A stretch of 64,000 bases of DNA, taken from assembly GCF_002742635.1 (NCBI RefSeq), contig NZ_PEGF01000002.1, forward strand, positions 1,302,001 through 1,366,000, read 5' to 3'. Below the pieces are notes generated by a model that saw nothing but the letters and a program-made list of their open reading frames with translations, searched no databases and was not told the origin of the DNA. A program made the position numbers and the translations under genes. The stretch is from Caulobacter sp. X. GTDB taxonomy: Bacteria > Pseudomonadota > Alphaproteobacteria > Caulobacterales > Caulobacteraceae. Below, one piece after another: positions 1 through 5,239 of the stretch (positions are counted from its first letter, which is position 1; every line of letters begins with the position of its first letter).

Positions 1-369
1 CTTCTTCTCGCCCTCGACGGGCAGGGCCGCGCGCGCGGCGCGGAACACGCTTTCGCCCAGCACCAGGCCGACCAGGTCGCCGGGCGCCATGACGGGGCTT
101 TCCTCGAACTCTCGGGCCAGGCGCAGCAGGGCGTCCCACACGGCCGCGCCGCGATGGGTCAGCAGCGGGCCCTCGCCGGCGCGCAGGTACAGGGTCTCCA
201 GCGAGCCCTCGGGCAGGGCCGTGACCTCGACGGCCAGGCCGAACTGGACGATGCGCACGGGGCGGGTCTCGACGCCGGCCAGCAGACGGCCGATGTCGGT
301 CTTGCGGTCGCGCTCGATCTTGAGCGAGCGCTTCCAGGCGTCGGTGATGACGCGGGCGGGGTCGATCAC
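1..369 (-). CDS. Hypothetical phage early protein, 3' end cut by the window
   Basis: An open frame of 123 codons without a stop runs off the left edge. It starts at a GTG that overlaps the TGA of the gene before it (GTGA), the same coupling used throughout this leftward operon. The visible part begins VIDPARVITDAWKRSLK and is a soluble, mixed alpha/beta-looking sequence rich in Arg, Leu and Glu, with no motif I recognise. Its position at the distal end of the GapR-headed early operon suggests a host-takeover or accessory role, which is inference only. Confidence 0.65.
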   Translation of the reverse strand, partial: MIDPARVITDAWKRSLKIERDRKTDIGRLLAGVETRPVRIVQFGLAVEVTALPEGSLETLYLRAGEGPLLTHRGAAVWDALLRLAREFEESPVMAPGDLVGLVLGESVFRAARAALPVEGEKK

Positions 370-707
370 GCCGCGCTCCTTTGCGGCTTGTGGTGACGAA
401 GGGCGCCCTGCGCGATATCGGTCAGCGCGGCGCCAAGGCGCTCGTGCATGTCGGCCGTGGGCGGGGTGATGAAGGCGTAGGCGAAGCCCAACTCGAGGAA
501 GGCGCCGGCGTCGTCCAGGACCGCGATCGACAGGCACGGGCCGTGCGGCTCGCAGCCGCGGGCGGCGTTGCAGTCGCGCAGCTTGAACGACCGTTCCCCG
601 TGGCCGGCGTCGGCCAGCATGTCCAGCAGCCGCGCGGCCATGGCCGGCAGGCTTTCGAACGTCTCGTCGGACAGGGCCGCGCGGGCGATGACGAACCGGG
701 CGGTCAT
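366..707 (-). CDS. Hypothetical phage early protein, 113 aa, Cys-containing
   Basis: Function unknown. The ATG overlaps the stop of the upstream gene (ATGA) and the stop overlaps the GTG of the next gene, so it is translationally coupled on both sides. Three cysteines cluster at residues 46, 52 and 58 within RDCNAARGCEPHGPC, which could bind a metal or form disulfides. The N-terminal half looks helical and the C-terminal half hydrophobic and aromatic. I do not recognise a family. Confidence 0.7.
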   Translation of the reverse strand: MTARFVIARAALSDETFESLPAMAARLLDMLADAGHGERSFKLRDCNAARGCEPHGPCLSIAVLDDAGAFLELGFAYAFITPPTADMHERLGAALTDIAQGALRHHKPQRSAA

Positions 708-967
708 GACGGCACATGCGTGGCGAGCACGTCCGTCATCGAGATCCAGTAAGTCCGAAGCGTGCGCAGGTTGCGCACTTCCAGGCGCTCGCCGTACCCG
801 TATCGGATCACGATGCCATCGTGCGCCTTGGCCCGCAGGCCTCCGCGCATCCAGCTGACGGGACCTTCAGGCGGATAGGCGGCCCTAAAGCTGTTCTCGA
901 ATGAATATCGAGCCTTCTTGGCCTCTTGGTAGAGCTGGCCTAGCTCCATCTGCGCCCGCGTTACCAT
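704..967 (-). CDS. Hypothetical phage early protein, 87 aa
   Basis: I take the internal ATG at 967 as the start because it lies 4 bases before the end of the preceding 61-aa gene, matching the coupling in the rest of the operon. A longer upstream extension in this frame would overlap that gene entirely and is arginine/proline-rich, typical of a shadow frame. The protein begins MVTRAQMELGQLYQEAKKAR and is basic, with a helical N-terminus and a C-terminal part containing YGYGERLEVRNLRTLRTYW, perhaps a beta-hairpin. No known family recognised. Confidence 0.65.
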   Translation of the reverse strand: MVTRAQMELGQLYQEAKKARYSFENSFRAAYPPEGPVSWMRGGLRAKAHDGIVIRYGYGERLEVRNLRTLRTYWISMTDVLATHVPS

Positions 968-1146
968 GACGGCCGCCCGTGCTTGAGGACTTCCAGAAAG
1001 CCGGGGAAGGCGCGCACGGCGAAGTACAGGGCGACCAACGCCACGCCGTAGCTGACCACCATGTAGAGGAAGGCAGCGCCGGGGCCGTCCCAGCGGACGG
1101 GGCGGCGCGGGCGGCGGGTGTGCAGGGTGAACTTGGGCTGGGTCAC
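961..1146 (-). CDS. Small membrane protein, 61 aa
   Basis: The frame starts with a GTG that overlaps the stop of the 132-aa gene (GTGA). A basic N-terminus (about 20 residues with RRPRRP) precedes one hydrophobic segment, roughly residues 23-47 (AAFLYMVVSYGVALVALYFAV), and a short basic tail, so a single-pass inner-membrane protein is likely. It sits inside the leftward early operon. Such small membrane proteins in phage early regions often modify the host envelope, but nothing in the sequence specifies a target. Confidence 0.65.
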   Translation of the reverse strand: MTQPKFTLHTRRPRRPVRWDGPGAAFLYMVVSYGVALVALYFAVRAFPGFLEVLKHGRPSW

Positions 1147-1541
1147 GACGGCTTTCCCTTTCGGCGCGCCTTGCAGGCGTCACAGTCGCAGGGTGAAGCC
1201 GCGCCTTCCGCGAGCGCGGCGACGAGGCCACGCGTCATGATCGCGCGCGCGACGGCGGGAGCCTCCGAGATCGCCCGTCCCGCGTAGAAGGCCGCGGTCC
1301 GTCCGACTTCTTGTTCCGCGTGCAGGGGGATCAGGCCCAACGCGGTCAGGCGCACGGCGGTGATATCTTGCAGTCGGCTGATCAGATCGCCGAGGGCCGA
1401 CACGGCGCGATCCTGGGCCTTGATCCCTGGTACGCTCGCCAAGTCGTCAATCGCCCCGTCAACGAGGCCCTCAAGGACCGTGGCGACATGATCGGCGCGT
1501 TCGGGCCCGATTTCGGCATATTGAGTTGGACCTGTGCGCAT
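1143..1541 (-). CDS. Hypothetical phage early protein with C-terminal CDCDAC motif
   Basis: Second gene of the leftward early operon, starting 4 bases after the gapR-like gene with a good ribosome binding site (GGGGAGG) inside the end of that gene. The 132-aa product is mostly helical and acidic to neutral. It ends in a short cysteine cluster followed by a very basic tail (CDCDAC then KARRKGK), which could form a metal site or nucleic-acid-binding tail. I do not recognise the family. Tight coupling to the GapR homologue suggests joint expression, though not necessarily a shared function. Confidence 0.72.
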   Translation of the reverse strand: MRTGPTQYAEIGPERADHVATVLEGLVDGAIDDLASVPGIKAQDRAVSALGDLISRLQDITAVRLTALGLIPLHAEQEVGRTAAFYAGRAISEAPAVARAIMTRGLVAALAEGAASPCDCDACKARRKGKPS

Positions 1542-1544
1542 CGC

Positions 1545-1811
1545 TCAGACCTCCCCGATCGCGGAGAGGTACAGGTCCAGGATCGCGTCCTCTTCCTGGC
1601 GCTTGGCGCGGTCCTGCTTGCGCAGGCGAACGACCTGCTTCAGCACCTTGACGTCGAAACCGTTGCCCTTGGCCTCGGCGTAGACCTCGTTGAGCTGCTC
1701 CGAGATCTCGGCCTTTTCCTTCTCCAAGCGCTCGACGCGCTCGATGATCGACTTCAGCTGGTTCTGCGCGGCGGTGTTCAGAACATCAGCGTGCGGGATG
1801 GTTTCCGACAT
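1545..1811 (-). CDS. gapR: GapR-like nucleoid-associated protein (DUF2312)
   Basis: An 88-aa protein of the DUF2312/UPF0335 family. Host GapR is a short coiled-coil nucleoid protein that binds overtwisted DNA ahead of replication forks and stimulates gyrase and topoisomerase IV. The family signatures are easy to read: IPHADVLN at the N-terminus, then a coiled coil with IIERVERLEKEKAEI, then EVYAEAKGNGFDVKVLK, RKQDRAKRQEE and ILDLYLSAIGE. I chose the ATG at 1811 because AAGGGGAG lies just upstream; an in-frame ATG at 1826 lacks this. It is the first gene of the leftward early operon, behind a putative repressor-controlled promoter. A phage copy could help the phage or interfere with host GapR; this is inference. 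Confidence 0.9.
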   Translation of the reverse strand: MSETIPHADVLNTAAQNQLKSIIERVERLEKEKAEISEQLNEVYAEAKGNGFDVKVLKQVVRLRKQDRAKRQEEDAILDLYLSAIGEV

Positions 1812-1830
1812 GCTCTCCCCTTCCATGGAT

Positions 1831-1845
1831 GTTTCGCGTGAAAAC
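1831..1845. promoter_or_regulatory. parS-like imperfect palindrome, copy 1
   Basis: GTTTCGCGTGAAAAC, an imperfect inverted repeat. Against the 14-bp chromosomal parS core GTTTCACGTGAAAC it matches 12 of 14 positions. It lies in the leader of the gapR-like gene, 20 bp upstream of its ATG. A second related site starts exactly 63 bp away, about six helical turns, so both would face the same side of the helix. It may be a ParB-binding mimic or the operator of an unknown regulator. Confidence 0.45.
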
Positions 1846-1873
1846 GCGAGCGAGGAGGAGAGTGTGGATGTTT

Positions 1874-1894
1874 CGTCTAGACGTCAAGTCTAGG
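1874..1894. promoter_or_regulatory. Leftward promoter/operator of the early operon
   Basis: A perfect 10-bp palindrome CGTCTAGACG (1874-1883) is followed by a second half-site AAGTCTAGG. On the minus strand a -35-like TTGACG (1882-1887) overlaps the palindrome, so repressor binding would block transcription of the gapR-like operon. The same palindrome recurs between the repressor and cro genes at 2984-2993 and 2997-3006, as expected for left and right phage operators. Confidence 0.6.
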
Positions 1895-1908
1895 TTTCAC
1901 GTGGAAAC
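1894..1908. promoter_or_regulatory. parS-like imperfect palindrome, copy 2
   Basis: GTTTCACGTGGAAAC on the plus strand; on the minus strand TTTCCACGTGAAAC matches the chromosomal parS core at 12 of 14 positions and keeps the central CACGTG intact. It flanks the leftward operator on the side away from the gapR-like gene. It is 63 bp from copy 1. Whether host ParB binds it is untested. Confidence 0.45.
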
Positions 1909-1920
1909 ATCATCAATGGA

Positions 1921-2331
1921 TTGACGTGGCCGCGCGGCGATACCGTTGCGCTCATGCCAACCAACTTCGCATTGGCCGAAGCCTATCCGCCGCGCCCTGA
2001 GGCGCCGCCCTGCGCGATGCAGGAACCTTCGCCGTTGGCGTCGCTCTTGGCCGCTTCGCTTCCATGGTTCTTGGGGTGCGCGCTGCTCTTCCTGGCGGCC
2101 GCGCTGATGCTCTGCGTCATACGGCAGCGCGCGGCGAGCGCAGTTTGGATCAGGCGCGGCGCACCGCGCCTAGCCGTCGCTGTAGCGGCGACCGTCACTC
2201 TTGCCTGGTGGAGGGCGGATGTCTGGACTTCGCAGCCGCCTATAGTCGGCGCGACCGCGATCGTGGCGGTCGCAATCGTTGCCTTCGGTGTGGTTACTTG
2301 GGTCGAGCGGATCGCTACCGGCGCCAGATGA
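1921..2331 (+). CDS. Predicted membrane protein in the immunity region
   Basis: A rightward frame of 136 aa between the early operon and the repressor gene, with which it overlaps tail to tail by 17 bp. Hydrophobic stretches at about residues 38-66, 84-95 and 108-125 suggest two to three membrane helices; a proline-rich stretch precedes the first. The start is unclear: TTG at 1921 is used here, ATG at 1954 is the alternative, and neither has a clear ribosome binding site. A location beside the repressor is typical of lysogenic-conversion or superinfection-exclusion genes, which is the guess I favour without direct evidence. Confidence 0.5.
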   Translation: MTWPRGDTVALMPTNFALAEAYPPRPEAPPCAMQEPSPLASLLAASLPWFLGCALLFLAAALMLCVIRQRAASAVWIRRGAPRLAVAVAATVTLAWWRADVWTSQPPIVGATAIVAVAIVAFGVVTWVERIATGAR

Positions 2332-2974
2332 TGGCGTGGAGCGCCTTCACCTGAGTGGCTTGAAGGGCAACCTGTTTGTCAGGATTGAACTGTCGAAGGA
2401 ATACATGTCCGTCCTTCTGGCCCTGGTATGTTTTCACCAGCGCAGTGCCGTCCAAAAACTCAACGATGCAGTCTCGGTCTCGCGCGGGGGGGAGTCCAAC
2501 CTGCGCAAGGACCATTTCGCCGGTGAACAGGCGCGGCTCCATGCTGTCGCCCAGCACGCGAATTGCGATTAGGTCGCCCGTGCCGTTCCATGTGGGTGGT
2601 GGGTCAAGCCAGTCGACGACCTGGCCCGCGGCAAAGGCTATCCGATCGTCGTCGCCAGTAGCGGCGTAGCCGTAAACAGGGATGCGTGACTGCGGTGTGC
2701 GGCGCCGTGGCGCCATGGCTGTGACACTGCCCTCGGTTTCTCCGCCGCCGTTAGAGGCGAAGAACTCTTCGATCTTGGCCCACTCGTGAGCTTTGAGCTG
2801 GCGCTGTCCCTTGATCGTCTTGCTGAGCGAGGCGGGGTCCAGTCCCATGAACCGCGCAAGCGCGGCTTGGTTGAAGCCGGCGCGTTCAAGGCGCTGTGGA
2901 AGATCCGAAATGTCCATGCGGGGCAGCATGGACAAATTGTCTTCGCGGCGCAGTTGCGCGTTTGACCAAATCAC
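2315..2974 (-). CDS. Phage repressor, XRE helix-turn-helix plus S24/LexA-type peptidase domain
   Basis: A 219-aa CI/LexA-like repressor that should maintain lysogeny by binding the CGTCTAGACG operators. The N-terminal helix-turn-helix spans about residues 32-58 (FNQAALARFMGLDPASLSK). The C-terminal S24 domain has the catalytic serine in GDSMEPRL (Ser144) and lysine in ALVKTYQ (Lys181). The GTG at 2974 has GAGG six bases upstream; the ATGs at residues 16 and 20 are alternatives. At the place where self-cleaving family members carry Ala-Gly, this protein reads AATG (Thr106-Gly107), so RecA-stimulated cleavage may be altered. It is divergent from the Cro-like gene across two operators. Confidence 0.9.
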   Translation of the reverse strand: MIWSNAQLRREDNLSMLPRMDISDLPQRLERAGFNQAALARFMGLDPASLSKTIKGQRQLKAHEWAKIEEFFASNGGGETEGSVTAMAPRRRTPQSRIPVYGYAATGDDDRIAFAAGQVVDWLDPPPTWNGTGDLIAIRVLGDSMEPRLFTGEMVLAQVGLPPARDRDCIVEFLDGTALVKTYQGQKDGHVFLRQFNPDKQVALQATQVKALHAIIWRR

Positions 2975-2983
2975 TCAACACCT

Positions 2984-3006
2984 CGTCTGGACGAAACGTC
3001 TAGACA
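2984..3006. promoter_or_regulatory. Right operator pair between repressor and cro
   Basis: Two copies of the prophage operator lie back to back: CGTCTGGACG (2984-2993) and CGTCTAGACA (2997-3006), with centres 13 bp apart. They sit in the gap between the divergent repressor and Cro-like genes, where they can control both. The site at 1874-1883 is the left-hand counterpart. The string TCATCAATGGA also recurs next to both left and right operators (1910-1920 and 3012-3022). Confidence 0.65.
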
Positions 3007-3017
3007 GGATGTCATCA

Positions 3018-3230
3018 ATGGACGGTGAAGCTCCCGCGCGCAAGGCCATAAGGCTCTTGGGCGTCAAGAATATCGCCCACGCCTGCGACCTGACCACAGA
3101 CGCTGTCCACAAATGGGCCAATCGTGGCGGCGGTCTAATCCCGGCGGAGCACCAGGCGACGGTTCTGGATCTCGCTCAAAGCAAGGGAGCGCCGCTTGGC
3201 CCTTCCGATCTTATCGGGAGGGCGCTGTGA
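3018..3230 (+). CDS. Cro-like helix-turn-helix regulator (YdaS type)
   Basis: A 70-aa protein that looks like one helix-turn-helix: KAIRLLGVKNIAHACDLTTDAVHKWANRGGGLIPAEHQATVLDLAQ. This is the layout of YdaS/Cro-type phage regulators, in which a short HTH is followed by a conserved Ile-Pro and a helix. It is divergent from the repressor across shared operators, so it is the likely Cro that turns the lytic programme on. ATG at 3018 is preferred (AGGA eight bases upstream); an in-frame ATG at 3009 would add three residues. Its TGA overlaps the GTG of the next gene. Confidence 0.78.
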   Translation: MDGEAPARKAIRLLGVKNIAHACDLTTDAVHKWANRGGGLIPAEHQATVLDLAQSKGAPLGPSDLIGRAL

Positions 3231-3553
3231 CCGAGATCACCCACGCGCTCACGTTTTCCGTCGAACCGGAGCCCATGACGTTCCCCGGCAACGTCCTGAT
3301 CACCGTCCCTTGCAAGGTGCTGGGCTCCCTTGAAATCCAAGGCGATCTGACCCTTTCCGGCGCGCTGATCGTCCACGGCCTGGCTCAACACGACGAAGAC
3401 GGCGCCCTGACCGTCATGGACCCAGTCACACGTGAAACCGGCCGCGTCACCGGCCTGACCTCCGAACTTCGCCCGATCGTCACCTGGGCCAGCGGCCAGG
3501 TCCGCAGCCGCAACTGGTCCGACCTGGTCCTGGGCGACGGGAGGGCCTGGTGA
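3227..3553 (+). CDS. Hypothetical phage protein, 108 aa
   Basis: Starts at a GTG overlapping the stop of the cro-like gene (GTGA) and ends in an ATG overlap with the next gene. The product is beta-rich (EITHALTFSVEPEPMTF, GNVLITVPCKVLGSLEIQG, LTLSGALIVHGLAQ), suggesting a small beta-barrel or OB-like fold. No family recognised. It is the first gene after cro in the rightward early operon, so an early regulatory or replication-accessory role is plausible. Confidence 0.7.
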   Translation: MTEITHALTFSVEPEPMTFPGNVLITVPCKVLGSLEIQGDLTLSGALIVHGLAQHDEDGALTVMDPVTRETGRVTGLTSELRPIVTWASGQVRSRNWSDLVLGDGRAW

Positions 3554-3921
3554 TGGGCAAGCTGATCCTCTGGACTGCCAAGGACGTTTCCACGTGGGGA
3601 CGCCTGCTGACGATCGCCCTGGAGTGCGCCGCCGATCCTTCCCGCCCCATGGGCGAGCTGGGCCGCGCCGTCGAGAAGGCCGAAAAGGCGATCATTCCCA
3701 CCCGCGACGAGGCCCAGCGCGCCACGGTGTTCATGCTGTGGAAGTTCGCCCACACCTTCGCGGCGATGGACTTCGAAGGCCGCGCGGTCAACGCCGCCCA
3801 GCTGGCCAAGCACGCCGAAGTCGCCCGCGCGATCCTTCAGCCCAGCACGGGCGAGGTCGTCAGCCTGGCCGACCGCCGCGCCGATCCGCCGTCGCGCTTC
3901 CGCGCCGATATCGACGGGTGA
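3553..3921 (+). CDS. Hypothetical phage early protein, 122 aa
   Basis: ATG at 3553 has GGGAGG about ten bases upstream and overlaps the previous stop by one base; an in-frame GTG sits immediately before it. The protein is helical and charged, with REAQRATVFMLWKF-like amphipathic stretches (DEAQRATVFMLWKFAHTF) and the C-terminal segment VVSLADRRADPPSRF. No known domain recognised. It belongs to the rightward early/replication operon, four bases ahead of the DnaA-domain-like gene. Confidence 0.7.
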   Translation: MGKLILWTAKDVSTWGRLLTIALECAADPSRPMGELGRAVEKAEKAIIPTRDEAQRATVFMLWKFAHTFAAMDFEGRAVNAAQLAKHAEVARAILQPSTGEVVSLADRRADPPSRFRADIDG

Positions 3922-3925
3922 CGCC

Positions 3926-4537
3926 ATGTCGGGGGGCGATGAGAAGGCCGCGCGCAAGCTGGATCGCCAGCTGTTGCCAGAAAACTACGAGGTCGCGCGC
4001 CGTAAGTGGGCGGCGGTGTGCCACGTGGTGGCGGACCATGAAAGCGTGCCTGCCGCGTCGTTGCGTTTTGCGGGCGGCGGCGAGACGCGCGCCGGACCAG
4101 ACCTGATCAGGGCGCGGCGCTTCAGCTGCTACCTGGCGCTGACAGCGGCCGAGCTGTCCAGCCACGCCCTGGCCAACGTCAGCAAGCTGACGCGCAAAAC
4201 GATCCGCGAGCACGCGCGGGCGGTCGAAGATAGCCGCGACGATCCAGCGGTGTCGGCGGAGCTGGACGCGTTGACGGCCGAAATTCAGCTTGTCGTCGCG
4301 CGCCGCGAGTTCATCGAGCGCCGCCGTCAGGCGATGGTCGACAGCGTAGCGCTGCAGCGCCCCGCCTGGCGCCCAGCTGATCCGGCCTATGACGCCCTGA
4401 TCGCCGCCTGGGCGCGCGCCGAACGCGCCACTGAAGCCTGGCGGGCGATGCTGGCGGCGGACAACGGGGGGGTAGAGGCGGCGAAACCCTCGCTAACCCC
4501 CCCGTCTGATCAAAAAAACGGGGAGGCGGCGCCATGA
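3926..4537 (+). CDS. Phage protein with DnaA domain IV-like helix-turn-helix
   Basis: A 203-aa protein whose middle (about residues 62-120) resembles the C-terminal DNA-binding domain of DnaA: RRFSCYLALTAAELSSHALA, then KLTRKTIREHARAVEDSRDDP and AELDALTAEI. This arrangement (ending in an acidic E-D-x-R-D-D-P turn) is what I know from small DnaA-C-like proteins of alphaproteobacterial phages. There is no AAA+ ATPase domain, so it is not a full initiator. Being in the primase-helicase operon, it could recognise the phage origin. Its 3' end contains the first CTAACCCCCCCG element. Confidence 0.72.
   Translation: MSGGDEKAARKLDRQLLPENYEVARRKWAAVCHVVADHESVPAASLRFAGGGETRAGPDLIRARRFSCYLALTAAELSSHALANVSKLTRKTIREHARAVEDSRDDPAVSAELDALTAEIQLVVARREFIERRRQAMVDSVALQRPAWRPADPAYDALIAAWARAERATEAWRAMLAADNGGVEAAKPSLTPPSDQKNGEAAP
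4493..4504 (+). repeat. CTAACCCCCCCG element, copy 1
   Basis: Exact 12-mer in the last codons of the DnaA-like gene, 29 bp before the ATG of the zinc-ribbon gene. The C run can pair with ACGGGG at 4518-4523, so here it forms a small hairpin with an A-rich loop. The same 12-mer recurs ahead of three other rightward genes, with a one-mismatch fifth copy. Confidence 0.6.
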
Positions 4538-4758
4538 AGGGCGACCCCACCCTGACCGATATGGACCCGGAGGAAGGCCGTCTGGCGGCCTGCGCCGGCA
4601 AGGAACGGTTCACCGATCCGGCCGTCGCGCACGCCGTGGCCAGCCGCAGCAAGTACAAGGCGGCGCAGGTCTTCCGCTGTCCCCACTGTCACGGCCTGCA
4701 CATCGGCCGCCCGCCCGGCCAGGGCATCAAGCACAAGCGCAAGGGGAAGCGGAAGTGA
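4534..4758 (+). CDS. Small zinc-ribbon-like phage protein
   Basis: A 74-aa basic protein. It has an upstream Cys (residue 20 in RLAACAGKERF) and a C-terminal CPHCHGLH (Cys49, Cys52, His53/His56), followed by a very basic tail ending KHKRKGKRK. The C-gK-rf ... A ... y-rCp-C-g-H pattern is that of a small zinc-binding family common in phages and actinobacteria. Nucleic-acid binding is likely but not proven. It overlaps the end of the DnaA-like gene by four bases and the next gene by GTGA. Confidence 0.72.
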   Translation: MKGDPTLTDMDPEEGRLAACAGKERFTDPAVAHAVASRSKYKAAQVFRCPHCHGLHIGRPPGQGIKHKRKGKRK

Positions 4759-4904
4759 GCGCCTTGCGAAAGCCGATCGAACATGAAGCGGGCCTGCGCG
4801 CCTGGCTGGAATACGTCGCTCAGATGGCGATCGACTGGCTGGATGAGCTGGACGCCGCGTCCGAAGACCTTGAGGACGACGAGGGCGGTGAGGTGCTGCT
4901 GTGA
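4755..4904 (+). CDS. Very small acidic phage protein, 49 aa
   Basis: A short gene fitted exactly between two GTGA overlaps: its GTG shares bases with the stop of the zinc-ribbon gene, and its TGA with the GTG of the next gene. The product (VSALRKPIEHEAGLRAWLEY..., ending in a strongly acidic stretch EDLEDDEGGEVLL) is an amphipathic helix with an acidic tail. No family known. Reality is supported mainly by the perfect coupling on both sides and the lack of any other gene in this gap. Confidence 0.6.
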   Translation: MSALRKPIEHEAGLRAWLEYVAQMAIDWLDELDAASEDLEDDEGGEVLL

Positions 4905-5239
4905 GCGCGACGGACCGCATCTACTGGCTGGGCTTTGCGATGATGCTGAGGCAGCAGCTGTTCCTGAGTGCGACGGCCGCCGCGGTGCTGGCGCAGCTTG
5001 TTCGGGCGGATGGGAAATCTGTGCGCGGCGACGGCTTCGAGGCGATCGGAAGTTTCGAGGCAAAGACGCTCACCTCCGGCAGCGCTAAGACCGCCGTCGC
5101 TTGGGCGCGGGACGCCCTGCTAGACGCCGGTTTGCAGGCGAAGATAATCACCGAGCGCGGCGCGCGGGGCGAAGGTCTCTCGCGGTACCGGCTTGAAGGC
5201 GCAGGTTGCCTTAAGGCGTTTGTTGAAGGTGGCGCATGA
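4901..5239 (+). CDS. Hypothetical phage replication-operon protein, 112 aa
   Basis: Coupled upstream by GTGA and downstream by ATGA to the primase gene. The sequence has an N-terminal helix (MSATDRIYWLGFAMMLRQQLF) and a C-terminal half with SGSAKTAVAWARDALLDAGL and RYRLEGAGCLKAF, reminiscent of a small winged-helix (helix then beta-wing), but I cannot assign a family. Position immediately before the primase suggests an accessory role in replication. Confidence 0.68.
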   Translation: MSATDRIYWLGFAMMLRQQLFLSATAAAVLAQLVRADGKSVRGDGFEAIGSFEAKTLTSGSAKTAVAWARDALLDAGLQAKIITERGARGEGLSRYRLEGAGCLKAFVEGGA

